Below, piece by piece: positions 1 to 8,256 of a stretch of 47,135 nt of DNA. The position numbers and the translations under genes are program-made. The stretch covers positions 1 through 47,135 of the forward strand of contig NZ_CAJPUY010000034.1 of assembly GCF_905397275.1 (NCBI RefSeq), written 5' to 3'. Numbering within the stretch: the first letter of the stretch is position 1; every line of letters begins with the position of its first letter. Source of the stretch: Cupriavidus yeoncheonensis (GTDB lineage Bacteria > Pseudomonadota > Gammaproteobacteria > Burkholderiales > Burkholderiaceae). The notes under the pieces are model-generated. The model was not told where the DNA came from and ran no database searches. It worked only from the letters and a program-made list of their open reading frames with translations.

Positions 1-107
1 TGAGCTCACTCCAGGGCATGGGCATCTCCCGGTGGCAGTCGCCCATGCAGCGTAGAAAACTGTTACCTATGTGCTTGAACTGTTCTGTTACCTATGTGGG
101 TGAACCG
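1..107. mobile_element. Possible insertion-sequence end (remnant)
   Basis: The 13-mer TGTTACCTATGTG occurs twice as a direct repeat, at 61-73 and 86-98, with no open gene around it. Paired short repeats of this kind are typical of the outer end of an insertion sequence whose body would lie left of the window. I recognise no transposase here, so the family is unknown. The stretch 1-298 holds no credible gene; it contains this scrap, the 86-bp repeat at 111-196, and then the leader of the DUF305 gene. Confidence 0.35.
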
Positions 108-110
108 TAC

Positions 111-196
111 CGAAGACGCGTTTTTGCCTCCTTTTGCCGCTCGGGCAAAAGGAGGTCGCCGGCTACGCCGGCGAAACAGCAGCGCATGTCAAGAAC
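111..196 (+). repeat. 86-bp repeat, left copy of an inverted pair
   Basis: This stretch is the reverse complement of 45869-45954, with 85 of 86 bases identical (the mismatch is at 178). It contains the self-complementary arms CCTCCTTTTGCC and GGCAAAAGGAGG type and a GCCGGCTACGCCGGC hairpin, so it would fold strongly. It resembles the dispersed intergenic repeats common in Cupriavidus and Ralstonia genomes. The two copies face each other across about 45.7 kb of catabolic genes. Confidence 0.8.
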
Positions 197-298
197 GACA
201 ACCTCAAAAAAACCCAATCCCCGGTGGAATAAACGTACTCCTTCCTGCGTCTACCACACATTGGTCCACTTCCCGGACCACATGAACGACGAGGAACC

Positions 299-763
299 AT
301 GGCACTCCCGCCCCGCCAGCTTCGCCCCACCGCCTCTGCCTGGATCGCCCTGGCCTTGACGGCGGCCTTCCTGCTCCCGGCCGCCGCCAGGGCCCAGGGC
401 AGCACCGACCAGCAGAAGTTCGCGGCCGAGAACGAGGCCGCCATGACGCGGATGATGGATGGCATGGCCGTTCCGCCCAGCGGCAATATTGATCAGGACT
501 TTGCCGCCATGATGATCCCGCATCACCAGGGCGCCATCGACATGGCCATGGCCGAGCTGCGCTACGGGCGCAATGAACAGCTGCGACGCATTGCTCAGGA
601 AATCGTCGTCGAGCAGTTGCAGGAGATCGCCGCGATGCGGCTCGCGCTCGGCCAGCCGCTGCCGCCCTCCGCCCCGGCGCCCACCCAGCCCAGCCAGCCT
701 GCCAGCACCGACCAGCCCCCGCCGCAGGCGGACGGGCACAGCCACGCCAAGCACGCCCACTGA
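299..763 (+). CDS. DUF305 family secreted protein
   Basis: The 154-residue protein starts with a clear signal peptide (hydrophobic run about 15-32, ending near ARAQG), so it is probably periplasmic. The DUF305 core follows, with the diagnostic MMIPHHQGAIDMA segment and a second helical half (EIVVEQLQEIAAMR). DUF305 proteins are ferritin-like helical bundles of unproven function, often found near copper or other metal-handling genes. The tail is rich in Pro and His (about 120-154, ending HSHAKHAH), which could bind metal. GAGGAACC precedes the ATG. It is followed 15 bp later by the beta-propeller gene and probably shares its transcript. The metal role is inferred from family context. Confidence 0.85.
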   Translation: MALPPRQLRPTASAWIALALTAAFLLPAAARAQGSTDQQKFAAENEAAMTRMMDGMAVPPSGNIDQDFAAMMIPHHQGAIDMAMAELRYGRNEQLRRIAQEIVVEQLQEIAAMRLALGQPLPPSAPAPTQPSQPASTDQPPPQADGHSHAKHAH

Positions 764-778
764 CAACAAGACCAAGCC

Positions 779-2269
779 ATGAAACGGAACCCCGCCAAGA
801 ACGTCAAGATCGTGAAGCCCGCCCTGAGCCTTGCGCTGCTGCTCGGCCTGTCAGGCATCACACTGGCCGGCCAGGCCCCCGGCCCGCTGGGCGCGCCCGA
901 TGTGCCCGTCAGCCACCGCGACCGCATCTACGCGGCCGAGCAGTTCTCCAACACGGTGTCGGTGACCGACCCGGCCGACAACAAGCTGCTGGGCGTGATT
1001 CGCCTGGGCGATCCGACACCGGGCAACCTCAGCCCGCTCTACCGCGGCCAGTTGCTCGTGCATGGCCTCGGCTTCTCGCCCGACAGGCGCACGCTGGCGG
1101 TGGTGTCGATCGGCTCCAACTCAGTGTCTTTCATCGACACGGCGACCAATGCCGTCAAGCACGTGACCTATGTGGGACGTTCGCCGCATGAGGCCTTCTA
1201 CACGCCCGACGGCAAGGAAGTGTGGGTGACAGTGCGCGGCGAGAACTACATTTCGGTGATCGACGCCGCGACGTTCGCGGAGAAGACCCGCATCACCGTC
1301 GCGGCCGGCCCGGGCATGCAGATCTTCTCGCCGGACGGCAAGTACGGCTACATCTGTTCGTCCTTCAATCCGGAAGTCGCGGTCGTCACCGTGGCCGATC
1401 ACAAGATCGTCGCGCGCGTGAAGCAGGAAAGCCCGTTCTGCCCGAACATCGCCGCCACGCCGGATGGCAGGCAGGTCTGGTTCACGCTCAAGGATATCGG
1501 CAAGACCCAGGTGTTCGAAGCGCATCCGCCGTTCCGCCCGCTCAAGACCCTTGAGACCGGCGCGATCACCAACCACGTGAACTTCGCGCACACCGCGGCC
1601 GGCACCTTCGCCTATATCACCATCGGCGGGCTGAACCAGGTGAAGGTCTTCCGCACCGACGACTTCACCCCGGTCGCGACGATTCCCGTGGGCGCCCTGC
1701 CGCATGGCCTCTGGCCGTCCGGCGACGGCACCCGCATCTACGTCGGCCTGGAGAACGCGGACAGCCTTGCGGCCATCGATACCGCCACCAACCAGGTCGT
1801 GGCCAGCGTGCCCGTTGGCCAGGCCCCGCAGGCCATCGTCTACGTGCCCGGCGCCGTGCCCGAAGGACCGGGCACGCAAGGACTGCAGCCGCTTGGCGTC
1901 GCGGGCCAGACCACGCAACTGAAGCTGGTGGCCCTGGCCAATGGCAAGCCGGTCGCGAGCGACAATGCCCCGACCAGCGTGACGCTGTTCGACCAGGGCC
2001 TGCTGCAAGTGCTGCAAGCCTCCGCAACGGGGCTGCAACCCAAGCAGGCGTATGTACTCGCACTCGCTGGCCAGGCGGATGGCACCGGGCCGCTGGAACC
2101 GCTGGCGAACTTCACCGCGAACCCCGCGGGCGGGGCCATCGTCAACGCGATCGGGCCGATCCGGCAGGTTGTGCAGGGCATTGCCGGTGCGGAAGCGCGG
2201 CGCTATCTTGTGATCGCGCCGGCCGTCAATGGCAAGCCTGCGGCACCTGTGCAAGTGCAGGCCATGTAG
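779..2269 (+). CDS. Secreted YVTN/YncE-type beta-propeller protein
   Basis: The 496-residue product has an N-terminal signal peptide (hydrophobic run about 16-30) and then a run of propeller blades. The blades carry the repeating pattern of this family, for example VSFIDTATNAVKHVTYVG, ISVIDAATFAEKTRITV and LAAIDTATNQVVASVPVG, with SPDG and TPDG turns. The propeller ends near residue 360. About 130 further residues form a different, probably beta-rich domain with no motif I recognise. YncE-like propellers bind ligands or partners in the periplasm; no catalytic residues are evident. It lies between the DUF305 gene and the sigma factor gene on the same strand, so it may be a target or sensor partner of that sigma system. 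Confidence 0.8.
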   Translation: MKRNPAKNVKIVKPALSLALLLGLSGITLAGQAPGPLGAPDVPVSHRDRIYAAEQFSNTVSVTDPADNKLLGVIRLGDPTPGNLSPLYRGQLLVHGLGFSPDRRTLAVVSIGSNSVSFIDTATNAVKHVTYVGRSPHEAFYTPDGKEVWVTVRGENYISVIDAATFAEKTRITVAAGPGMQIFSPDGKYGYICSSFNPEVAVVTVADHKIVARVKQESPFCPNIAATPDGRQVWFTLKDIGKTQVFEAHPPFRPLKTLETGAITNHVNFAHTAAGTFAYITIGGLNQVKVFRTDDFTPVATIPVGALPHGLWPSGDGTRIYVGLENADSLAAIDTATNQVVASVPVGQAPQAIVYVPGAVPEGPGTQGLQPLGVAGQTTQLKLVALANGKPVASDNAPTSVTLFDQGLLQVLQASATGLQPKQAYVLALAGQADGTGPLEPLANFTANPAGGAIVNAIGPIRQVVQGIAGAEARRYLVIAPAVNGKPAAPVQVQAM

Positions 2270-2300
2270 ACGCCAGGTTGTCCATGCATAGCGGAGAGGA

Positions 2301-2843
2301 ATGGTTGTGAAGGACCTGCTGCAGCACGTCGAGCCGATGATCCCCGCGTTGCGGCGCTATGCGCGTGCGCTGCTGCGCGAACAGGACAGCGCCGACGACC
2401 TCGTCCAGGACTGCCTGGAGAAGGTCATCACGTACTGGGACAGCCGCCGCGGCCATGGCGACACCCGCAGTTGGGTGTTCGCCATCCTGCATAACCTGGC
2501 GATGACGGCGCTGCGCCGCCAGGCGGGCGCGCGCGGCCTGCATGTCGCCATCGAAGACGTGGCCGAAGCGCTGAGCGCGCGCGCCACGCAGGAAGACGGC
2601 CTGCACTACCGCGACCTGATGAGCGCGCTCGATACCTTGCCGGCCGAGCAGCGCAGCGTGCTGCTGCTGGTGTCGGTCGAAGACATGTCATACGCGGACG
2701 CCGCCCGCGTCCTCGACATTCCCATCGGTACCGTGATGTCGCGCCTGTCGCGCGCGCGGGACCGGTTGTTGAAGATCATGGAAGGCGGCGCCGCGGCAGC
2801 GGCGGGACCCGCACAGAAGGCGGCATTGCGGAGGGTCAAATGA
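2301..2843 (+). CDS. ECF sigma factor (sigma-70 family)
   Basis: The 180-residue protein has sigma region 2 (about 15-80, with DSADDLVQDCLEKV and RSWVFAILHNLA) and region 4 (about 105-160, with LPAEQRSVLLLVSVEDMSYADAARVLDIPIGTVMSRLSRARDRL). It lacks regions 1 and 3, as extracytoplasmic-function sigma factors do. GGAGAGGA lies directly before the ATG; a GTG two codons later is an alternative start. Its end overlaps the anti-sigma gene by 4 bp (ATGA), which implies translational coupling. It should redirect RNA polymerase to envelope or metal stress genes, probably including the two genes upstream. The signal is not evident. Confidence 0.92.
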   Translation: MVVKDLLQHVEPMIPALRRYARALLREQDSADDLVQDCLEKVITYWDSRRGHGDTRSWVFAILHNLAMTALRRQAGARGLHVAIEDVAEALSARATQEDGLHYRDLMSALDTLPAEQRSVLLLVSVEDMSYADAARVLDIPIGTVMSRLSRARDRLLKIMEGGAAAAAGPAQKAALRRVK

Positions 2844-3637
2844 AGGAGAACCGGCCCGTGCAGGAAGAAGACCTGCAGGCCTATGTGGACCACACGCTGG
2901 ACGAGGCGCGCCGGCACGAGATCGATGCCTACCTGCGCGATCACCCGGAAGTCGCGCGCCGCGTCGAGGGCTATGCCGCGCAGCGCGCGCAGTTGCGCGC
3001 CGCATTCGCCCCGGTCGCGAGCGAGCCGATCCCGCCGGAACTCAACCTGCGCCACATGCTCGCCGCGCGCCGCACGCGCACGGCCGCTCCCTGGCGCCTC
3101 GCGGCTTCGGTGTTCGTGGCGCTGTGCGTAGGCGGCCTGGCAGGCTGGATGGGACACGGCGCCACCGAACCTGCGACTGGCGGCATTGCCGCGCTGGCGC
3201 GCGAGGCCACGGCCAGCTACCAGGTCTTCGCATCCGACCCGAACCGCCCCGTGGAAATCAGCGCGCACGACAGCGCCGATCTCGTCAGATGGGTATCGGC
3301 ACGGCTGCAGCGCCCCGTCGCCGTGCCGGACCTTACCCGTTCGGGCTACCGCTACATGGGCGGGCGCCTCGTGGCAACCGAGCACGGGCCGGCCGGGCTC
3401 TTCATGTATGACGATGGGCACGGCACGCGTGTCGCCATGCTGGTGCGGCCGATGAAGGTGGAACAGGACACGCCGATGAAAGCCCATCGCCAGGCCGGCG
3501 TGGCGGGATATTCATGGGCGGACCAGGGACTCGGCTACAGCCTCGTCGCCGCCGATTCGACCGATGGCCTGCATCCGCTGGCCGACGAGATGCGGCGGCA
3601 GATCGACCAGCGCGCACGCCGGCCCGCACCGGCATAG
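2840..3637 (+). CDS. Membrane anti-sigma factor
   Basis: The 265-residue protein starts inside the end of the sigma factor gene. Residues 1-75 form a charged cytoplasmic domain (ENRPVQEEDLQAYVDHTLDE) typical of anti-sigma factors that hold an ECF sigma. One membrane helix follows at about 84-105, then a domain of about 160 residues predicted to be periplasmic. The zinc-binding HxxxCxxC motif of ZAS anti-sigma factors is absent. The pairing, the overlap and the single membrane span make the role clear; the inducing signal is unknown. Its stop lies 20 bp from the convergent picA cluster, so the two transcripts meet with almost no spacer. Confidence 0.88.
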   Translation: MKENRPVQEEDLQAYVDHTLDEARRHEIDAYLRDHPEVARRVEGYAAQRAQLRAAFAPVASEPIPPELNLRHMLAARRTRTAAPWRLAASVFVALCVGGLAGWMGHGATEPATGGIAALAREATASYQVFASDPNRPVEISAHDSADLVRWVSARLQRPVAVPDLTRSGYRYMGGRLVATEHGPAGLFMYDDGHGTRVAMLVRPMKVEQDTPMKAHRQAGVAGYSWADQGLGYSLVAADSTDGLHPLADEMRRQIDQRARRPAPA

Positions 3638-3657
3638 CGCCGGGCGGGCTGGCGGGT

Positions 3658-4848
3658 TCAGCGCTCGCCCTTGCCGAACAGCCCCTTCACGCGTTCCCAG
3701 AGCACGCCGAAGAACAGCGCCACCGGGTTGAGCCGCACGGTCTTCATGCGCTCCGACTCGCTCAGCGTGGGGTCCATCCTGCGCGCCACCGACTTGCCGA
3801 AGTCGGCGATCATGCGCCGCACGAAATCGCGCACCAGCCCCGAGCGCGAGAACTGGGCCAGCGGCCCTTGCAACGAGTATTGCAAGTCCACCGCGACTTC
3901 CGTCTCGCTGGCCGATCGCGCGGTGAGCTGGTACGCGATATCGCCGGCGGCCTTGGAGTTGCTCAGCGAATCCTGCCCCGCCCCCCTGAGCACGCCGCGC
4001 TTCCGGGCGTCGTCGCGCTGCAGGCGTGCCGCACCCTCGAAGCGCGCGGACATCGGGCCGAACTTGATGGCGATGTGGCCCTTGACCTTCTCGCCCTCGA
4101 CTTCGGTCAGCACGGCGCCCGGCAGGCAGCCCGCCACCGCGGGCAGGTCCGCCATGAACGCCCAGACCGCGTCGGCCGCGTAGGGCACGGTAAAGCCGCC
4201 TTCGATGCGCGACCAGCCCTTGCGGTCGGCCGCGCGCCCCGCCTCGTTTGCCGCCGTTGCCGCCGTTGCCGCCGTGGCGGCCTGCCTCGGCGCGGCGCCG
4301 AGCGCCTCGTCCGACACGGCGAAACCGGTGAACGCCTTTGCACTGGCCGGGGCAGGCGTGGGTGACGAAGACGCTCCCTGCGCCGGCCGGCGCGCGTCCA
4401 GCACCGAGCGGATGGCGGCGACGATGCCCATATAGCCGGTACAGCGGCACAGGTTGCCCGACAGCTCATGCCGGATGGTGGCCTCGTCGGCGTCCGGCAG
4501 GCGCAGCACGATGTCGCGCGCGGTGGCAAGCATGCCCGGCGTGCAGAAGCCGCACTGCAGCGCATGATGGCGGTTGAAGGCGACACGCAGGTCGGCCATC
4601 ACCGCGTCATCCTCATAGCCCTCCACGGTGACGATGTCCGCGCCCTGGCAACCGGCGGCGAAGGTGATGCACGAGCGCACCGGCTTGTCGTCGACCAGCA
4701 CCGTGCAGGCGCCGCAGACGCCGTGCTCGCAGCCAAGGTGGGTGCCGGTGAGCCGGTGGGTATCGCGCAGGAAGTCGCCCAGGTGCGTACGGTCCGTGCA
4801 CGCGCCGGACACCTGCCGGCCATTGACGGTGAATGCGATGGTTTGCAC
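3658..4848 (-). CDS. picA: PicA-type 2Fe-2S subunit fused to a CoxG-like SRPBCC domain
   Basis: I place the start at a GTG (4848), because GAGGAGCC lies just upstream and the conserved QTIAFTVNGRQV follows at once. The 396-residue product has two parts. Residues about 1-155 are the small subunit of a molybdenum hydroxylase, with the plant-type cluster motif CEHGVCGACTVLVDD and the second cluster motif CGFCTPGM...CRCTGY; it passes electrons from the Mo site to FAD. A low-complexity linker rich in Ala and Thr (about 155-215) leads to a CoxG/SRPBCC domain (about 215-355), a family linked to assembly or membrane placement of CO dehydrogenase-type enzymes. The C-terminus is basic and amphipathic. 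It is the last gene of the picA operon. In the picolinate pathway it would help 6-hydroxylate picolinate. Confidence 0.8.
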   Translation of the reverse strand: MQTIAFTVNGRQVSGACTDRTHLGDFLRDTHRLTGTHLGCEHGVCGACTVLVDDKPVRSCITFAAGCQGADIVTVEGYEDDAVMADLRVAFNRHHALQCGFCTPGMLATARDIVLRLPDADEATIRHELSGNLCRCTGYMGIVAAIRSVLDARRPAQGASSSPTPAPASAKAFTGFAVSDEALGAAPRQAATAATAATAANEAGRAADRKGWSRIEGGFTVPYAADAVWAFMADLPAVAGCLPGAVLTEVEGEKVKGHIAIKFGPMSARFEGAARLQRDDARKRGVLRGAGQDSLSNSKAAGDIAYQLTARSASETEVAVDLQYSLQGPLAQFSRSGLVRDFVRRMIADFGKSVARRMDPTLSESERMKTVRLNPVALFFGVLWERVKGLFGKGER

Positions 4849-4856
4849 GGGGCTCC

Positions 4857-5684
4857 TCAGTTCAGCATTTGCATGACGCAGCGCGTCACGACGGTACGGC
4901 ACAGCTTGCGGTCGATCGCGTCCTTGTCCGGCGCGGCGCGCGCGATGGCCTCGTCCACGGCCTGCGTGGTCAGTGCATCGGCGCCCTGCGCCGCGACCGC
5001 TCGGGTCAGCTCGCGCAGCACCACCGGCGGCCCGTCGAGCGCGCCCAGCACGATGCGCGCGAAGCGGCGGCTCGCGTCGAAGTAAGCCGCGCAGCTCGCC
5101 TCGGCGAACTCGCCGGTCTTGCGGCACAGCTTCTGGTAACCCCAGCGGGTCTCCGCGCTTGCCGGCGGCACGCGCACCGCGGCGATCAGTTCGCCTTCCT
5201 CCAGCACCGTGGTGTAGGCGCCGATCATGAAGGCATCCATCGGCACCACGCGGGTCGCCGCGGCCGAGACGATCTCGATCCGCGCGCCCAATGCCGTCAT
5301 GGTCACCACCCAGTCCGCCGCCGGGTCGGCATGGGCAAGGCTGCCGCCCACGGTGCCGCGATTGCGGATGGCGCGGTAGGCGATGCCGCCGGCCACGGCC
5401 TGCAGCATGGTTGCGCGCAGCGGCCCGAACACGCCGTCCTCGATCTGCGCATGGGTCACGCAGGCGCCCAGGCGAACGTAGTCGGGGGTGACCGTAACCT
5501 CGCGCAGTTCCGGCAGCCGCGATACATCGACAACGGCATCCGGGCGCGTCAGGCGCAGGTTCAGCATCGGGCCGAGCGACTGGCCCCCGCCCATGGTCTT
5601 GGCAACCTCGGTGCCCGCGCCGAGGCGGGCGAGCGCATCGGCCAGCGAGCCGGGCGCTTGATAGGTAAAGGCAACGGCTTTCAT
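4857..5684 (-). CDS. picA: PicA-type FAD-binding subunit (CoxM family)
   Basis: The 275-residue protein is a medium, FAD-binding subunit of a xanthine dehydrogenase-family hydroxylase. The two flavin loops are visible: AKTMGGGQSLGPML near residues 28-42 and TVGGSLAHADPAADW near 105-125. The C-terminal domain is also typical (GYQKLCRKTGEFAEASCAA). Its length matches CoxM. The gap to the large-subunit gene is 3 bp and to the small-subunit gene 8 bp, so the three are one operon. It moves electrons from the iron-sulfur subunit to an external acceptor. Picolinate is inferred as substrate from the rest of the locus, since CoxM sequence alone does not show it. Confidence 0.88.
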   Translation of the reverse strand: MKAVAFTYQAPGSLADALARLGAGTEVAKTMGGGQSLGPMLNLRLTRPDAVVDVSRLPELREVTVTPDYVRLGACVTHAQIEDGVFGPLRATMLQAVAGGIAYRAIRNRGTVGGSLAHADPAADWVVTMTALGARIEIVSAAATRVVPMDAFMIGAYTTVLEEGELIAAVRVPPASAETRWGYQKLCRKTGEFAEASCAAYFDASRRFARIVLGALDGPPVVLRELTRAVAAQGADALTTQAVDEAIARAAPDKDAIDRKLCRTVVTRCVMQMLN

Positions 5685-5687
5685 GGT

Positions 5688-8069
5688 TCAGGCAGCCTTC
5701 CTGCTTTCGGACCGGGTCGCGGCGGCGTCCAGCGCTTCCAGGACCTTCCGTGGGGTCAGCGGGGTTTCCTTGAGTTCGACGCCGAAGTCGCGCAGCGCAT
5801 CGTTCACCGCGTTGAAGATCGCGGCGGGCGGCGCGATCGCGCCGCCTTCGCCCATGCCCTTCGCGCCGAATTCCGTGTGCGGCGACGGCGTCTCGAAATG
5901 ATGAATGCGGATCGACGGGATCTCGGTCGGCCCCGGCAGCATGTAGTCCGCCAGCGTCGAAGCGAGCGGCTGGCCGTTGCCGTCATAGCGCATCTCCTCG
6001 AACATGGCTGTGCCGATGCCCTGCGCCACGCCGCCGTAAGTCTGCCCTTCCACCACCATCGGGTTGATCATGGTGCCGCAGTCCTCGACCACGACATAGT
6101 CGAGGATCTCGACGTGCCCCGAATCGATATCGACTTCCACGGCGACCGCATGCGTGGCGTAGGTGAAGCTGCCGGTATCGACCGCCGGCTTGAAGCCCAT
6201 GGTGGTTTCCAGGCCCTGTGCGTCGACATCGGCCGGCAACAGGTGCGGGTTGATGTACCAGGCGTCGGCAATGCGGTCGAGGGCAATGCTGCCTTCGCCT
6301 GCGCGCACGAATCCGGCCTCGAAGCGCGCGGCTTGCGCCGGCTGCCCGAGCATGTGCGCGCCGATCTTCAGCAGCCGCGGCAGCAGCGCCTTGCATGCGC
6401 GCGACACCGCGCCGCCCGACATCACCAGCGAACGCGACGCGTACGTGCCCGTCGAAAATGGCGTAAGGCCCGTGTCGCCATGGACGACCTTGATCCGCGC
6501 GACATCGATGCCGAGGATCTCGTTCGCGATCTGCGCGAACGTGGTTTCCATGCCCTGCCCGTGCGAATGCACGCCGACGCGCACCTCCAGCCCCCCGTCC
6601 GGCGTGATGCGCACGGTGGCGGAGTCGAAGCCCGGAATCACCGGCGTGCCCCACGCCGCGAACACCGACGTGCCGTGCGCCGATTGCTCGGTGTACGTGC
6701 CGAAGCCAACCCCCACATAACGGCTGCCCTCCGGGCCCGCCTGCTGGCGCGCGCGGATCGCGGGCAGGTCGATCATCTCCATCGCCTTGCGCACGCTGGC
6801 CGGGTAGTCGCCGCCGTCGAAGTGCTTGTTGGTCACGTTGACGTAAGGCATGGCCTGCGGCGGCACGAGGTTCTCGCTGCGGACTTCCCACGGCTCGCGG
6901 CCAACCTCGCGCGCGATCGCATCCATGAGCAGTTCCATCGCGAAGCACACGCCCGTGCGGGCCACGCCGCGATACGGCACGAAGCCGGGCTTGTTGGTGG
7001 CGACGCAGACGGTCTCGCAGCGATAGCCGTCGAACGCATACGGCCCCGGCAGGTTGCCGATGGCCTGGCCCGGCTCGAGGCCGATGGTGAACGGCCACAC
7101 CGAATAGGCACCGCCGTCGATGGCGATCTTTGCGTCCAGCGCCAGCAGCCTGCCACGCGCGTCGGCATACGCAGTCAGCTCGTAGTGGTGTTCGCGCGAG
7201 TTGGCGCCGGCGGTCAGGTGCTCGCGCCGGTCCTCGATGAAGCGGAACGGCCGCTTGTGCATCATGGCCAGCCACGCGATGCACAACTCCTCCTGCTGCA
7301 GCACGCACTTGTAGCCGAATGCGCCGCCCACATCGGGCGAGATCACGCGCACGCGTTCCTGGTCCAGCCCTAGGCAGTGGCTCAGGATGGTGCGGATCAT
7401 GTGCGGAACCTGCGTGGCGCTGTACACGACAAGCTGGTCGAACTGGTGGTCCCAGTAGGCCAGCACCGCCTTGCCTTCCATCGGCACCATGCACTGGCGT
7501 GCCAGATCGATCTTGCGCTGGACCACGACAGTGGCCTCGCGCTGCCGCGCCTCGAAATTCTTGTCGGCGGTCAGCGTCAGGAAGGTGTTGTCGCTCCAGT
7601 GCTCATGCACGCGGACGTCTTCCGCGAGCTGGCGCGCCTGCGCGACTTCGGTCAGCGCGGTCAGCTCGTCAAGTTCCAGCGAGACCTGCTCGGCGATGTC
7701 CTCGGCCTCGGCACGGGTCGGGGCGAAGGCCATGGCCACCGGCTCGCCGACGAAGCGCACCTTGCCGCTGGCCAGTGGCGGCTGCGCGGAAGGCTTGTAG
7801 GAGGGAAAGGCCGAGTCGGCAACGATGTCCTTCGCGCCCTGCATGTCCTCGCGCACGATCACCGATGCGGCCAACGCCTGCGGCTTGGTGACCGAGAGCA
7901 GCCTGGCGTGCGCGACGGGGCTGCGCAGGAATGCCACCTCCTGCAGGTCCGGCATGGCGATGTCCGCCACGAACCGGCCCTTGCCGTGCAGGTGCCTGGC
8001 GTCTTCCTTGCGCGCCACGCGGGCGCCGACCCCCTGGCCCCGCCCTTCCAACGAATGATTCGGTTCCAT
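5688..8069 (-). CDS. picA: PicA-type molybdopterin large subunit
   Basis: The start at 8069 (MEPNHS) is chosen for the AGGATATCG just upstream; a longer frame reaches 8108 but has no good ribosome site. The 793-residue protein is a CoxL-type molybdenum hydroxylase subunit. Motifs include VGGAFGYKCVLQQEE, PYRGVARTGVCFAMELL, and GAKGMGEGGAIAPP with the conserved catalytic Glu of this superfamily. The AYXCSFR loop of true CO dehydrogenase is absent. The expected reaction is water-derived hydroxylation of picolinate at C6, giving 6-hydroxypicolinate. It is the first gene of the picA operon and lies 61 bp downstream of a perfect palindromic operator at 8131-8148. No cofactor insertion gene (XdhC type) is present. 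Confidence 0.87.
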   Translation of the reverse strand: MEPNHSLEGRGQGVGARVARKEDARHLHGKGRFVADIAMPDLQEVAFLRSPVAHARLLSVTKPQALAASVIVREDMQGAKDIVADSAFPSYKPSAQPPLASGKVRFVGEPVAMAFAPTRAEAEDIAEQVSLELDELTALTEVAQARQLAEDVRVHEHWSDNTFLTLTADKNFEARQREATVVVQRKIDLARQCMVPMEGKAVLAYWDHQFDQLVVYSATQVPHMIRTILSHCLGLDQERVRVISPDVGGAFGYKCVLQQEELCIAWLAMMHKRPFRFIEDRREHLTAGANSREHHYELTAYADARGRLLALDAKIAIDGGAYSVWPFTIGLEPGQAIGNLPGPYAFDGYRCETVCVATNKPGFVPYRGVARTGVCFAMELLMDAIAREVGREPWEVRSENLVPPQAMPYVNVTNKHFDGGDYPASVRKAMEMIDLPAIRARQQAGPEGSRYVGVGFGTYTEQSAHGTSVFAAWGTPVIPGFDSATVRITPDGGLEVRVGVHSHGQGMETTFAQIANEILGIDVARIKVVHGDTGLTPFSTGTYASRSLVMSGGAVSRACKALLPRLLKIGAHMLGQPAQAARFEAGFVRAGEGSIALDRIADAWYINPHLLPADVDAQGLETTMGFKPAVDTGSFTYATHAVAVEVDIDSGHVEILDYVVVEDCGTMINPMVVEGQTYGGVAQGIGTAMFEEMRYDGNGQPLASTLADYMLPGPTEIPSIRIHHFETPSPHTEFGAKGMGEGGAIAPPAAIFNAVNDALRDFGVELKETPLTPRKVLEALDAAATRSESRKAA

Positions 8070-8130
8070 CGATATCCTGTCTTCTGGCCGGCGGCCGCGG
8101 CGGACCATGCGCCCGCCGTGGGTTTCGACT

Positions 8131-8148
8131 TGCTCAGCATGCTGAGCA
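8131..8148. promoter_or_regulatory. Probable PicR operator for the picA operon
   Basis: TGCTCAGCATGCTGAGCA is a perfect 18-bp palindrome in the gap between picF and the picA genes. Its core TCAGCATGCTGA (8134-8145) matches the nine other sites of the same type in this locus. It lies about 60 bp upstream of the large-subunit start, a fitting place for a MarR-type repressor. It shows that picA has its own promoter and is not simply read through from picF. Confidence 0.75.
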
Positions 8149-8220
8149 AAAATGCTAAAGAACCCCGCCCCGGCCTGTCAATTGCGGCTTCACCGCATGG
8201 CAGGCGGCGCAAACGCCATT

Positions 8221-8256
8221 CCTGCGCCCATGCCTGCGCCGATGCCTGCGCTCATT
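8221..8256. repeat. 12-bp imperfect tandem repeat at the end of picF
   Basis: Three 12-bp units (CCTGCGCCCATG, CCTGCGCCGATG, CCTGCGCTCATT) run across and past the picF stop codon, followed by a fourth partial CCTGC. The array starts exactly where coding ends, like the arrays after the OCD, GntR and ferredoxin genes elsewhere in the window. Confidence 0.65.

Noticed and set aside
4833..7373. Long plus-strand frame opposite the picA genes
   Set aside because: Same reason: antisense shadow with low-complexity translation, while the minus-strand frames have full molybdenum hydroxylase motifs.
3658..8069. Aerobic CO dehydrogenase (coxLMS)
   Set aside because: The large subunit lacks the AYXCSFR loop, and the genes are embedded among pyridine catabolism genes with a shared operator.
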